64,000 nucleotides of DNA, taken from positions 14,763,913-14,827,912 of the forward strand of contig NC_061783.1 in the NCBI RefSeq assembly GCF_022458985.1. Reading direction: 5' to 3'. Under the pieces are notes generated by a model. The model did no database searches and had not been told where the DNA came from. It saw only the letters and a program-made list of their open reading frames with translations. Position numbers and translations under genes: made by a program. Position 1 is the stretch's first letter; each line of letters starts with the position of its first letter. The DNA is from Mugil cephalus (taxonomy: Eukaryota > Chordata > Actinopteri > Mugiliformes > Mugilidae). Below, one piece after another: positions 37,212 through 59,376 of this stretch.

Positions 37212-40200
37212 TGGTGGGAAAAGGTGAAAGAACCCCAGATCTGATTCTGAGTGGCAGCAGATTAATGAACAAGAAATAAAAAGCAGTTAATAATCTGCCA
37301 CTAATAAGATCAAGCTTAACAGAATATAGAGTCTACGTACCTATACAATGGAAAATATTAGTCGACTCCAGTTAGGTGGTTCTATTATTTTACTGGCATT
37401 CAAAATTTCAAATGAAATGCTTGATCTTTATTGCATCATAAGCCACAGCCACCGAGCTAACATAACAACCGATTCATGCAAGGCAAGAGAAGTCCTTGGT
37501 GAAGAGCATGTGATGTGATTGAAACCTCTTCCAGACATGGTGGTCGATAAGTGTATTGTATTTACGTGGGTAAAAAACTTTCTATTTCATCCAGAGAAAA
37601 TTATTTTAGTGACAATAGGAACAGGTATACATCATCTACATATAGGGTGATTTGTGAGCGTTACAATGCTCAGATTTATACTCAAGAGTTTAAAGCTGCC
37701 TCTGCTGTCACTGTCTAACATTTTTAGCAGAGATTGTACCATAATATTCAGGCCTCTCTTGAACGCACCCTAAGCAAGAATTTAAACTCATTACAGGGAC
37801 TCACGGGCATAGACGCCTCAACCTTTCACCCTGGACTCACCCTTGACTTCTTGGCTACTATATCGTAAACTGACCCCAACTGGATCATAACAAGCCTAGA
37901 GTCCAGGCACACACGTACAAGAGAGGCACGGCTGACCCCTAACAGTGAAAAGTGGTCAACATCAGCAGAAGTTAATCCAGAGAGAGAGAGAGACTTTAAA
38001 AATCCTTCACTTATAAACAACGTCTTCTTGTGCAGAAGAAATGTCTGAATCCATCTTCATATGCTCTCTAAAAGGATGTGGCACTTTCAACAAAGTTAAG
38101 TACGTGACCCTGTGTGTTACTTTAAACACAGAGCCCGGTATTGACACGAACCACGTCAGAGTGCGCTGCTATTCTACACACCGCTGACACATGTTGTGTT
38201 GAACGCAAGATATACGTTTGTCCTGACCGAAATCACATAAATATGATGGATGTGAACATCCTGTTTGAAGAAGGGGAGGCTTTAAAATCCTCAAACTTTG
38301 TTCACTTTCAAGAGGTTTAGAATTAAAGTGACAACAATGATCCAGAAATAGACCAAATATTTCACTCTGGTTTGGCTGAACAACGTGAGGACAGATGAAA
38401 CAGTGTAAAAATTATATATATAATATATTATGTACTATTTAAGAAGCAAGAGTCACAAAAAAAGTTCTAAAGTGGTTGGTCAAACCAGTTCCATTCAAGC
38501 CTATCACACAGTCTTTATCGGGGGTGATTGGTTGGACATAAAAGCATATTTTGTCTGGGAGGACTTAAAAATTAAAGCAACTGAAAACATACTTCCCCAG
38601 TCAGTTTCCTTCTATCAGTACTTATGAATATGAGCACACATAGTAGTTTTCATGTTTTCTAGAGAAGACTGTCTTGTATAACATCATATTTTGTGGATGT
38701 CATTTGGATATCCCGTTAAACACAATGGTAAATACTGACAAGTGTTTATTTATTTGAGAAAAATTCTTTTATTTTAATTTAAAAAAACAAAAGCTTGACA
38801 TCTGCAAGCTGGGAAGAAAGGAATGCGGGTGAATTACACCTGAATCATAGCTTAATGTTACAAGTATTTCTTGATCCACCAGATTGACTGGTTTTGTCCA
38901 AAACGTTTTCCGTTTTCTTATGAATACCAGAAACGGATGAGATGCTATCTGTTAACAGCTCCTGCTGAGGAAGGTCTTTCCACTCTTCATCATCAGCAGA
39001 CAGTTGACTAAAACATGGAAGAGGTCTGGATTAAAATCTGTATCGAGCAGCTATGTGGTTCTCAAAAGTTATTATATATAGAAATAGTTGATACAAAATC
39101 ACTTATCCTAGCGGATGTTCCTTTAAACTAAACCTTAAAGAGACATAATCTCATCAAAATAATGAAAGGTCCATTATTTAACATACTAATTTCAATTTTA
39201 AAAAAGATGAACGTGACATAACGTGACAGGAAGTATTGCTAGGTGAAATAGATGTGGATCTCTTCTTACAGTCAAATACTTTTTATAGAGGGACACTTGC
39301 ACAGATGCACATTCCACCATGTACATTTGCAGATTAATTTATAATTCACAATAATAATACATTTCGCATCATATCTGACAAAGTAAACAAAGAAACTAGT
39401 TAAAAAATATGTTTCTAAAACATACCTGATGACGCCGGCGACAGTGAAAAAAATCCTCACACTATGTAGAATAACACACAATGCTATATAATATTATAAA
39501 CCGCTACAAAATCGCTTAAACTCTCCCAGTTTTATGTCCTCTCCATCACTTCTGTCCTTTGTTCTTTGATTCGCAAGTGAAAAGACACTGAGAAGAGAGT
39601 TTTGTGGGAGGAATCAACCAGCGGAGAAGTCCATTATTCCACTGGACCTCCTCCTGATCCTCTCTCTCATGTCACATATCATGTCAAGAAGAGATCATCC
39701 TCTCCTCTTGATCCCTTCTTCCTCTTCTTCCTCTCTGATTATCTTTGCCTTCATACTACATCCATCTTCCTTCTCTACGTAATAATGTCTCTTTTCTTTC
39801 TTGCCCCTTTTATTCCTATTTTTGTCTGGCAACAGTAGGGGCATACAATGTGATTAGTAGAGTGTCCCAAAAGGTATTCATACTGTGTATAGGGGAATGG
39901 AGGGAAAATCATTGGGTTTAAAAATAAAAAGTGATTAAGAGCTGGATGAAAAACTGACCATTGAGGGACAAAACAAAAGACACTTTAAGCCTGAAAGGAC
40001 TCATTCATTCACGTTTTCAGTAAAGTTTATATTTAAAGCTATCTCCGGGGTGGTCCCATGCTGACAAAGGGAAAAACAATATTTTCAATTTGTCTAAACT
40101 GAATCAATTACCGAAGAGAAAGGGCAAAATAATACTTCATAAGAAGCATAAACTGTGTCTGTGGATGTTTTCACCAAGCTGTCAACTTGCGAACATCAAA

Positions 40201-41455
40201 TCTGAGACAATTTTAGAAACTGTACGACAATGAAAAAAGAGATATGGAGAGGAGGGACACTTTTTTTATTTTTATTTTTTTACAATTATCTGAACACATA
40301 TTATTTGAGGAGAAGCAGTGCCCTATAAACCACTGTGAGTTTAAACATCTTTAACGTAACTGCATGTGCATGCAGCGGTGTACATTTCATATAAACACGT
40401 CAAACCTGGCTTGAATTCTATAGTGAATAAATTTAGCTTCAGTTCTTCAGAAAAAAAATAGGAGACTTTGGATTTATGCGGTGCCTGGCTAATGTTTGAT
40501 TGAGAGTTTCTTGGCTTGTTCAAATATTTGAAACCTTTGTCAGATGTTTAAAGTGCCGGAGACGGAGGGGATGGATGTCCCACCTGACACTTTAACGGGA
40601 TTTAGTGGGTAAGAGGAGCACTGGGATATAGTTGTGTGTAGGAAATCTATTTCTAGAGACTGCTGCTATATGTGTATTTGGGAATTAAATGTGCCCTGCA
40701 ACAATTTTGCGTGTGGATGTCAGTTTAATTAGTTGAGTTACATTGGTATATCAAACCTGGCAACAAATCTGGACGATATGGTGAAAGGACAGCTACAGTG
40801 TTAAAAATCTGCACATCTGTATGAACATGGTAGCATGAAGATGGAAAGGTTATACAGAATAAGTAATGAGAGAAATGTTAACTATGAGCATCAATCTAGC
40901 AGAATAGTTTGAGGAGGATATCAAAGTCATATGCAAGAGCAAAGGTTGAAAAATATAAAAGTAAAGTAGCACTGATTATATTAAGAGTAATAATTTAGAG
41001 CACATTTTGGTCAGACAGCTAAAGCTTTAGCTAACTCAATTGAAACAAAAAGATGACAAAACCACCACAAAACATCTGGAGTTAGAGTTAGAGGGTTAAA
41101 TGCAACTGGTTGACAACTGTTAGTGAGCACAACAATGTGATTAGCTGATACAGCTGCTGATCATGATTGTGACGTATGTTATGTAATATGAAATAGGATG
41201 GACATATATATATGTTAACCTCTTCTGGAGAGTTGTAGGGGGACAGCATTGCAGGAGGTGGCCCAGGGCAATAAAAATCTTAGCACCGCCTCTGCTAACA
41301 GGTAAGACAAGTTGCAATGACTAAAATGCAGTTTAAAATGTTTAAAAGCTTTAACTATACGCGAGAGAAGTTTAACCGAATGCTTTTATATTTGTGTATA
41401 AAGAGAAATATGTTTAAGTTGTTATACGGTATAGAGACAGGGTGTGTAATTCGGA
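37212..41455. other. AT-rich intergenic spacer between gpr20 and the cfap20 pair
   Basis: I see no coding exon here. The stretch upstream of the gpr20 start should hold its 5' UTR and promoter, but no core element is clear. Open frames are short and low-complexity, for example 39602-39838, which is rich in Phe, Leu and Pro. Small AT-rich patches occur at 38410-38430 and 41205-41220. Confidence 0.5.
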
Positions 41456-41767
41456 CTGGGGCTTTCGTTGCGGCAACGTTTAAGTTCCGGTGTAAACAAA
41501 AGCCAAGAGACTTTGGTTCCCTAGCAACACAACAACAACGAAAAGTTGACGGCTGCTCTGTTTCTGTCCGCGATCCTCTGGCAGAGACGAGAGGCCGAAG
41601 TCTCAATAAATGAGTGATTAACTTTTATTTAACCGAGACCTCTCGATATCTGGCAGAGGGACGTGTTGTTTTGCACCACGCGGAACCATTTCTGTTGGGG
41701 ACGGAAATTAAATCCGTACCCAAACGCTTGTCAGTGGCTGTGAGCGCAACAACTGAGCTCTGAGAAA
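41456..41767 (+). promoter_or_regulatory. cfap20 copy 1 promoter region with RFX X-box-like sites
   Basis: Two inverted-repeat sites resembling the RFX X-box (GTNRCC, 0-3 bases, RGYAAC) are visible. GTTGCGGCAAC is at 41467-41477 and GTTCCCTAGCAAC at 41516-41528, about 240 bp before the ATG. The region is richer in CG dinucleotides than its surroundings and aligns with the segment upstream of the second copy, including a shared CCGGTGT and a shared CCAAGAGA. RFX factors drive many ciliary genes, so the sites fit the gene, but binding is inferred. Confidence 0.55.
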
Positions 41768-43322
41768 ATGTTTAAAAACACTTTCCAGAGCGGATTTTTG
41801 TCTATCTTATACAGCATCGGCAGCAAGCCCCTTCAAATATGGGATAAAAAGGTGAGTAGCGAGTCAGAATGAATGCTGTGAATGTAATTAAACTAACTTC
41901 CTTAGCGAGTCGTGCTAAAGCTGGTTAGCATCATGTCTAATGCTTCACAATATCGAGCTGTCACAATAGTTGGTATGCGTTGTGGGCGCTCTGTTGAAAC
42001 GCAGCTATGTTAAGTAGCTGCATATAATGTTTTAAACCCTTTTAAATAGGCCAAATGTGGTTAGAGCATTGTGTTTTTAAACGACGTGAGACGGACGTTC
42101 TTGAGTGATTTAAATGTTAGTTTTGTATCAGAGTCACACATTTCCCCTGTAAGTACTGCAAGGACTATGCATGTTGAAACACAGTTAGATTCTTCCTATA
42201 ACACCAGACCACACATGTATTTCTGTGTTCACAGGTAAGGAATGGTCACATCAAGAGAGTCCCTGACAACGACATACACTCAAATGTGTTGGAGGTCGAG
42301 GGAGCTAACGTCAGGTAAATGTTGTATGTACAACAAAATAGGTTTATGTATGTCAGAGTATCATTCTTTTATCACATTGTCTTGTCTTTGTGACATTTCA
42401 AGACCAAAATAATCAATAAATTAAACTATTTCAGTTCAATTATTTTATTTTATAGTTCTTGTAAATATTGTGTATATAATATATTGTGTATAACAGTTTG
42501 TTTGTCTTCCAGTTATCAGATTCACTCACAGCATTAGTCTCATCCATCCTCACCCTATGTTAACTCTCTCCTCTCTGCAGTACCACCTATATAACATGTC
42601 CCGCAGACCCCAAGAAGACACTTGGTATCAAACTTCCTTTTTTGATCATGATCATTAAGAACCTCAAGAAGTATTTCACTTTTGAAGTTCAGGTACAGAA
42701 ACAAACACGTTCCAAGTCTTTGCCTTTGTAATATACAGTAAATGTTGATTCATTGTTGTCAAATCTAATCTCTTTACACCTTGCAGGTGTTAGATGATAA
42801 AAACGTTCGCCGGCGGTTTCGGGCAAGTAACTATCAGAGTACAACGCGAGTGAAGCCGTTCATCTGCACCATGCCTATGAGACTCGATGACGGCTGGAAC
42901 CAGATTCAGTTCAACCTGTCAGACTTCACCAGGAGGGCCTATGGAACCAATTATACTGAGACGCTTCGTGTACAGGTTAGTGCAACTACCTCCACATGCT
43001 GCTTAAGAGACCTCTATAGTGAATATTTAAGAATGCATTTTTTCTCTTGCTAATGTCTGACCTGTTTTTTTTCTTAGATTCATGCAAACTGTCGTATAAG
43101 GAGGGTGTATTTCTCAGACAGACTGTACTCTGAGGATGAGCTCCCAGCAGAGTTTAAACTCTACTTGCCTGTTCAGAACCAGAAGCCCAAGGTGAGAACA
43201 CACTTCCCTAGCCATAATCTTGTTCAAGCACTGGATATAGTAACTTAATTACCCATGTAATGTGTCACAGAAAGTGTTATTTAGAATCCTAACACGTGTC
43301 TGTATGTTTCTTGCAGCAGTAG
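41768..43322 (+). CDS. cfap20: Cilia- and flagella-associated protein 20, tandem copy 1
   Basis: CFAP20 (GTL3, BUG22) is a small conserved protein of the ciliary axoneme; in motile cilia it is an inner-junction protein joining the A and B tubules of doublets. Exons: 41768-41851, 42235-42314, 42581-42692, 42787-42975, 43078-43191 and 43317-43322, giving 194 residues (human 193). The ATG opens [20 protein letters not shown], the invariant family N-terminus. Exon 4 encodes the highly conserved [18 protein letters not shown] and [15 protein letters not shown] segments, and exon 5 ends [12 protein letters not shown]. The last exon contributes only Gln plus TAG, matching the usual terminal Gln. Its acceptor is a NAGNAG (GCAGCAG), so use of the second AG would drop that Gln. 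Exon 2 has residues unlike other vertebrates ([15 protein letters not shown]). AATAAA follows at 43461. This copy looks functional. Confidence 0.95.
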
Positions 43323-43460
43323 AACCACTCCACCTACAACCTCCCCCCAGATGTGATGTTGAATGTAGCTTGAAGATTTGTTTCTTTGTAGACACACTTT
43401 AAAATTGTATTTTTGTCTCAGTGATGAGCTTGGCATACCGTCTTGAATTGCTCTCTGCAC

Positions 43461-43466
43461 AATAAA
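43461..43466 (+). other. Poly(A) signal of cfap20 copy 1
   Basis: A canonical AATAAA lies 139 bp after the stop codon in the context GCACAATAAAG, followed by a T-rich tract, as expected for a cleavage region. The equivalent site in copy 2 reads ATCAAA. Confidence 0.7.
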
Positions 43467-43799
43467 GTTTTTTTTTTTACTGACTGATGTGTGCTTGCAG
43501 TTTTCAGTTATTTAAAAAAATCTGTAGAAATCGATTAAAGGGTCCACATTTGTGTGTATACAGATGGCTGTTGCAGTTTTTTTGTGTGTGTTGTCAAATG
43601 ACCAGGAAATTTTCAATAATAAACCCTGATAGTAACCTGAGGGTTGTATCTAAACACAACCAGGAATTTTTTTTTTATTATTTATTTATTTATTTATTTT
43701 TTACCTGAAACGTGTTTATTTTTAGAAAGGTGGGAATCAATATAATTATGTATAATTATGTTAAAATATGCAGCTTGTTCACTACCGAGTCTCATTACA

Positions 43800-44148
43800 G
43801 ACCACTTGTTTTCCTGTTACCATGGCGACCAAGATCCGCAACATTTAAGGACCGGTGTGGACAAGGCCAAGAGATTTCAGTTCCCCGGCAACACCAACAT
43901 AATGGAGACCTCGAAAGGAAATGCGTGTTGTCGCATCTCACTTTACAAAAAATTTATACCGTTCTTATTTTATTGAAATTTCGTACGTCTTTGCCGCAGA
44001 ACGAGAAATTATAAACACACGGAACCTTAGTTTTGCGTGTTTTTAAAATCTCCAAACGTGACGTCAGTTAGCAACCATAGATACGTAGCAACGGCTTTAT
44101 TGGAGTACAACTCATGAGCGCAACAACTGCGTACTAGGACCAGATAAA
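43800..44148 (+). promoter_or_regulatory. cfap20 copy 2 promoter region with X-box-like sites and a CRE
   Basis: GTTACCATGGCGAC (43816-43829) and GTTCCCCGGCAAC (43880-43892) fit the RFX X-box with at most one mismatch per half-site. Two further half-sites, GTTAGCAAC (44067-44075) and CGTAGCAAC (44084-44092), lie close to the start. TGACGTCA at 44059-44066 is a perfect cAMP response element with no counterpart seen in copy 1. The segment from about 43840 aligns with the copy 1 promoter. Confidence 0.55.
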
Positions 44149-45917
44149 ATGTTTAAAAACACATTTCAAAGCGGGTTTTTGTCTATCTTATACAGCATCG
44201 GTAGCAAGCCACTTCAAATATGGGACAAAAAGGTGAGTGGCGAGTCAGAGCAAATGTTATGAGCCTCATCTAAAGTAACTCACTTAGCTAGTCGTGCTAA
44301 CTCTACTTAGCATCATGTGTTTTTGGATAATAATCGTTTGACAATATATCAATAACAGTTACTTCTGTTGTGTGTTTGGGTACAATGTTAACGCAGATGG
44401 CCAATGTTATGTTTGCCAATTACCCATAACGTTAAAAAATATATATATTTGAGTGGGGCTAAAATGCATAAACGAAAAATAACTACATCTTTCTCTTATG
44501 AACTACGCAAACTCTGAGTATAGATAGGTCTCTAATCTCTTGTCATTTGATATTGCTAGTTGTCGTCCCATTGTTGATATGTTGAAAGTAAACACAGCGA
44601 ACTATAGTAGTAGTCTAGAAAACCACAATTGATCAAGGTGGGATTTCAGAGACTTGCTAAGCTGATAAAATGTGGAAATTCTCCAATATCCAATATCCCT
44701 TAGAATATTTCGCCCCAAAAGATGAATGAAGATGCCAGTTTCCACTGAGAAATAGCATGATTTGTGCATAATACTGCCAGGCAACTTATATTTCCATATG
44801 CTTGACAGGTGAGGAATGGTCACATTAAAAAAATAACAGACAACGACATTCGCTCAATGGTGGTGGAGGTCGAGGGAGCAAATGTTTGGTGAGTTTGTGT
44901 GTCCTTCACTTCACAGGTTCACTCATTCCAGCAGTAGCACGACACCCTCACTGTATTAACTCTCTCCTCCCCGCAGTACCACCTATATAACATGTCCTGC
45001 GGACCCCAAGACGACGTTGGGTATCAGACTGCCTTTTTTAATCATGATCATTAAGAACCTAAAGAAGTATTTCACATTTGAAGTTCAGGTACAGATACAG
45101 ACACTTTGCAGACTTAAGAATATGTCTTAGATCTAGGTTCACAGCCATTTAAACTCATCTCTTTAAACCTTGCAGGTGTTAGATGATAAAAACGTTCGCC
45201 GGCGGTTTCGGGCAAGTAACTATCAGAGTACAACACGAGTGAAGCCGTTCATCTGCACCATGCCTATGAGACTCGATGACGGCTGGAACCAGATTCAGTT
45301 TAACCTGTCAGACTTCACCAGGAGGGCCTATGGAACTAATTATACTGAGACGCTTCGTGTACAGGTTGGTGCAGCTGTTTCCACATGGGATTTCAGAGAC
45401 TTGCTAAGCTGATAAAATGTGGAAATTCTCCAAGGACTGGATGGCAATTAGATTATATAAACTAGATACTTCATTTGTCTCTTAGAATATTTCGTCTCAA
45501 AAAATGAACGAAGATGGCAGTTTCCACTGAGAAATAGCATGATTTGTGCATAATACTGCCAGGCAACTTATATTTCCATATGCTTGACAGGTGAGGAATG
45601 GTCACATTAAAAAAACCTGACCTGTTTTTTTTTTTTCTTAGATTCATGCAAACTGTCGTATAAGGAGGGTGTATTTCTCAGACAGACTGTACTCTGAGGA
45701 TGAGCTTCCAGCAGAGTTTAAACTCTACCTGCCTGTACAGAACCAGAAGCCCAAGGTGAGCACACACTTCACTACCCATAAACTTGTTCATAGAGTGGGT
45801 ATAGTCACTTAATTACCCCTGGAATGATTAGTAGCGGTAGGAGAAGAAGTATTCCTGATTATTAAGGCAGCTGTCACAGAAATTGTCTGACACTTGTCTG
45901 CTTGTTTCTTGCAGTAA
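44149..45917 (+). CDS. cfap20: Cilia- and flagella-associated protein 20, tandem copy 2
   Basis: This is a second full copy with the same six-exon plan: 44149-44232, 44809-44888, 44977-45088, 45176-45364, 45642-45755 and 45915-45917, giving 193 residues. All splice sites are GT-AG and all exon lengths match copy 1 except the last, where the acceptor is followed at once by TAA, so the protein ends KPK without the family's terminal Gln. Exon 1 (28 residues), exon 4 (63) and exon 5 (38) encode the same protein as copy 1. Exon 2 differs at seven residues, including Ser to Cys in GANVC, and exon 3 has Lys-to-Thr and Lys-to-Arg changes. Intron 4 carries a displaced copy of the intron 1/exon 2 junction. 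The poly(A) signal position is changed. The intact frame argues for a working gene, perhaps with altered expression; pseudogenisation cannot be excluded without RNA data. Confidence 0.9.
44639..44833 (+). repeat. Source segment: end of intron 1 and start of exon 2 of cfap20 copy 2
   Basis: This segment is repeated in direct orientation at 45386-45615, inside intron 4 of the same gene. It spans the last 170 bases of intron 1, the acceptor (TTGACAG) and the first 25 bases of exon 2. Confidence 0.85.
45386..45615 (+). repeat. Duplicate of the intron 1/exon 2 junction inside intron 4 of cfap20 copy 2
   Basis: The copy opens with TGGGATTTCAGAGACTTGCT and closes with the exon 2 start GTGAGGAATGGTCACATT plus an A run, both also present in the source. 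It keeps a complete splice acceptor (TTGACAG followed by GTGAGG) but no exon 2 donor. The two copies differ by several substitutions and by a central stretch about 35 bases longer here. After it, intron 4 resumes with CCTGACCTG and the T-rich tract that also ends intron 4 of copy 1. Confidence 0.85.
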
Positions 45918-46008
45918 AAGTCTCTCTCAGCCTGTACCGTTCCCCCAGATGTGATGTGAAGTTAACTGGAAGATTGTTGTGTGTGTGTGTGTGTAACGTA
46001 TGATGAGT

Positions 46009-46074
46009 ATTAAACATTGTAATATTGACCTTTGAGTTTTGTGAACCATCTTGAGTTGCTCCTTGCACATCAAA
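46009..46074 (+). other. 3' end signals of cfap20 copy 2: ATTAAA and a changed AATAAA
   Basis: The site matching the copy 1 poly(A) signal reads GCACATCAAAG (ATCAAA at 46069-46074) instead of GCACAATAAAG. A variant signal, ATTAAA, is present upstream at 46009-46014 and may substitute. A short TG repeat (45977-45994) sits between it and the stop codon. Confidence 0.5.
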
Positions 46075-46265
46075 GTTTTTTAAGGATTGATTTGTGCTCA
46101 CTGTTCAGTGAACAGCAGTGGTCAAAAGACAATACAGGCTGATAAAAAGACAGGTTTTCTGTAGAGAAGTGGTGACTACTGTCAACAGCTTGTGTATGCT
46201 GCCAAATACGCAGGAACTTTAGGATAAACCACTCTGTTAATGACGTGTTTCTAAAAATACGAAGC

Positions 46266-48526
46266 AAGATATACCAGTGCAGTCTTTGGCTATAAACTCT
46301 CTTTATCAAACAGCACAAATATTTTCATGTGAAATGTTATGAAAATTGTTTGCATTCCCAAAACATATAATCTCACTTTGGATTTCTTTACACATTATAA
46401 ACTAAAACAGCAGTACATTCATTTGACATGTTGCGTCTAATAATCACAAAAATAACTCTTGCAAAAAAAAAAAAAAAAATGAAAGCTACATTTTCAACTC
46501 AAGAATAGATTACATGCTATATGAAAAGCTGTGGTGGTGACGCTCCCCGTTCACTTTAACACAATGGTCAGTGTTTCCATCCAATGACTGCATTTTGTAT
46601 TCCATTAAAAGATGACCATATAGCAGCTCTTGACATGTAGATATTCAGACTGTCAGTTTGGTAAACATGATGCGATTCTTCAAGAATAATTGTCAGACAT
46701 CAACTCAGGTGTCTGTCACAAACACCACACACTAACTTCATCATAAAATTCACAGCTTTTTGACATGTTTGTTGATGACTGTGTGCCTGACCAGTGGACA
46801 TCAGAAAGGTGCCGTTTGTTCATTGAAATACCAGCTAAGTGATCAGATATATGTCAATAAAGCTGTTCATAAAAATATAATTTAGTAATTGAGACAAAAA
46901 AAGTCACAGATTTTAAAGGTTGATTGAGGTTTAAAATATTCCAAATAAAGTGGTACACATCCTGCAATATATTCCACATGTCCCGTATTTGGCATCAAAA
47001 CTATTGCCACTACTCTTTACAGCAGGCACTTGTTATTTTCAATAAGGAGTGCTGTTTTAGTTTGACAACTATTTTCCCTGAAATGTGACCAGTAAGGAAA
47101 GAATACAGGGCAAATATTTTAAAAATAAAACAGGTTCCAATTCATTGTGTCGAGTTAACGCTCGCTGTGTGGAGGAAAACAGGCTGAAAATAAAATAGAA
47201 CTTCCTTCTTACAAATTGTTATATGGCAAGGCTCAGGTCGAACCGATACACCTTTTTAGAATTTATAATAAATACTGTGAAACATCTAACATGAATAGTT
47301 TAGAGGCTGATTGAATTTCCTATGTTATTACAGCAGCTTCTGTTTCACCTTTAAACAACATGAACTTAGCCAGCAACATAACTAAATATCACCAAGCAAA
47401 TTACAGATGATTCCAACAAAACAAGTTTCCTTCACATGACTGATATAAACATAAAGAATACATCCAGACCCAAATCTATGGCTTTAGTCAACAGCATGCA
47501 TCTCTTTAAAGTGCAAAAGAACATTCATTGGTTCAAATCTGTAAATCAAATACTGCTTTAAATAACTGATTGAAAACATATTGCAACAAATAATAATTTC
47601 AAGATGGCACGATTTAACAGCATACAGTTATACCAACAAAGTATAAAATAAAGCATTTGATGACTCAAATGAGGTGCGGACAAAAGACAACAAAGCCAAG
47701 GCAAATAACACACATGTGGCATGTACTGTTACACTAAGAGCTTTCAGTGATCGTAGATGAGGCTCCTGTTTTTGGAGCAGGATCCGTTCTTCCTTCAGAC
47801 ATTTTAAGATCCATTTAACATAACGTCTATAATTCTTGAAGCTGTATTGCATCAAATAGAGAGGGATTTCAGCTGCGTACCGGGCACGTATATAAAATGT
47901 CATTTCGAAAGGGCATCTTAAATGGACGACTGGAATTTTTGAAACGTTCAGCTGAAACCCCAAACAAACCTTTGGATGCATGAAGAGAGTGGCTTCTCGG
48001 CCACGGACATAGAAACAAGATTTTCCTATTGGCTCTGTGGAGGCAGGACTCTGTTCTAGCTTATGCTCGCTCGGCAGTGATTCACATTTGTTGCACCAGG
48101 CGGCGTGTTTATTTTTTAAACATCCACAACGCAAGAGGAGTGCTTGGTTGTAAGCGGTGTTCAAACTTCTGAATAGTTTTGAAGTTGCTTGAGTAAAATC
48201 AGACTTCTAACAAAGTATTAAATGTTTAATACTGGTGATGGTGTTTTCAAAGATTTAAAGTTTAGCCTATGATCATAGACCAGAGCTCAACACCAAGCAC
48301 CTCCTGTGCCGCTGGTATATCTGAGATCATTTCCTGAAACACTGAAACATCGTGAAACATTGGTCTATTTCTCTGGAGAGCACACATACAAACGAACTAT
48401 TTTCCTGCGACGTCGTCACATTAGCTTTATATCGTCCACTTAACTTGCCCTACATTGTTTCATCGGCTCGTCCTGCATGCCGTTCGGTGCAGATGTGTGC
48501 AGGAGAATGTGTCCGTCTGCGCTGGC
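46266..48526. other. Spacer and probable 3' UTR of dgat1
   Basis: No recognised gene lies here. dgat1 is transcribed leftward and ends at 48527, so the right part is probably its 3' UTR; a reverse-strand AATAAA lies near 48109-48114. A 178-codon minus-strand frame (48164-47628) is the only long open frame and has no domain I recognise. An A run lies at 46462-46480. Confidence 0.5.
47628..48164 (-). other. Unidentified 178-codon open reading frame downstream of dgat1
   Basis: The frame starts 363 bases beyond the dgat1 stop codon on the same strand. It is Cys-, Leu- and Arg-rich, with a basic segment (KWILKCLKEE) and a hydrophobic stretch near the C-terminus (ALSVTVHATCVLFALALLSF) that could pass for a membrane helix. 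I recognise no family. It may be a chance frame inside the dgat1 3' UTR, and I see no sign that it is translated. Confidence 0.15.

Positions 48527-59376
<10,850 letters not shown>

Larger units (their letters stand above)
41460..46265 (+). repeat. Direct tandem duplication containing the two cfap20 copies
   Basis: Two units lie head to tail: about 41460-43740 and about 43815-46265. Similarity covers the promoter, all six exons, parts of the introns and the 3' flank. In the 3' flank, the pair of CAGGAAATTTTCAATAATAAA at about 43601 and CAGGAACTTTAGGATAAACC near 46210 can still be aligned with gaps. Exons are much better conserved than introns and flanks, so the duplication is not recent. Unit edges are approximate because the flanks have diverged. 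Confidence 0.8.

Noticed and set aside
45591..45615. The displaced exon 2 start in intron 4 of cfap20 copy 2 as a real exon
   Set aside because: It has an acceptor but no donor and only 25 bases of coding sequence; the normal exon 4 to exon 5 join keeps the conserved protein.
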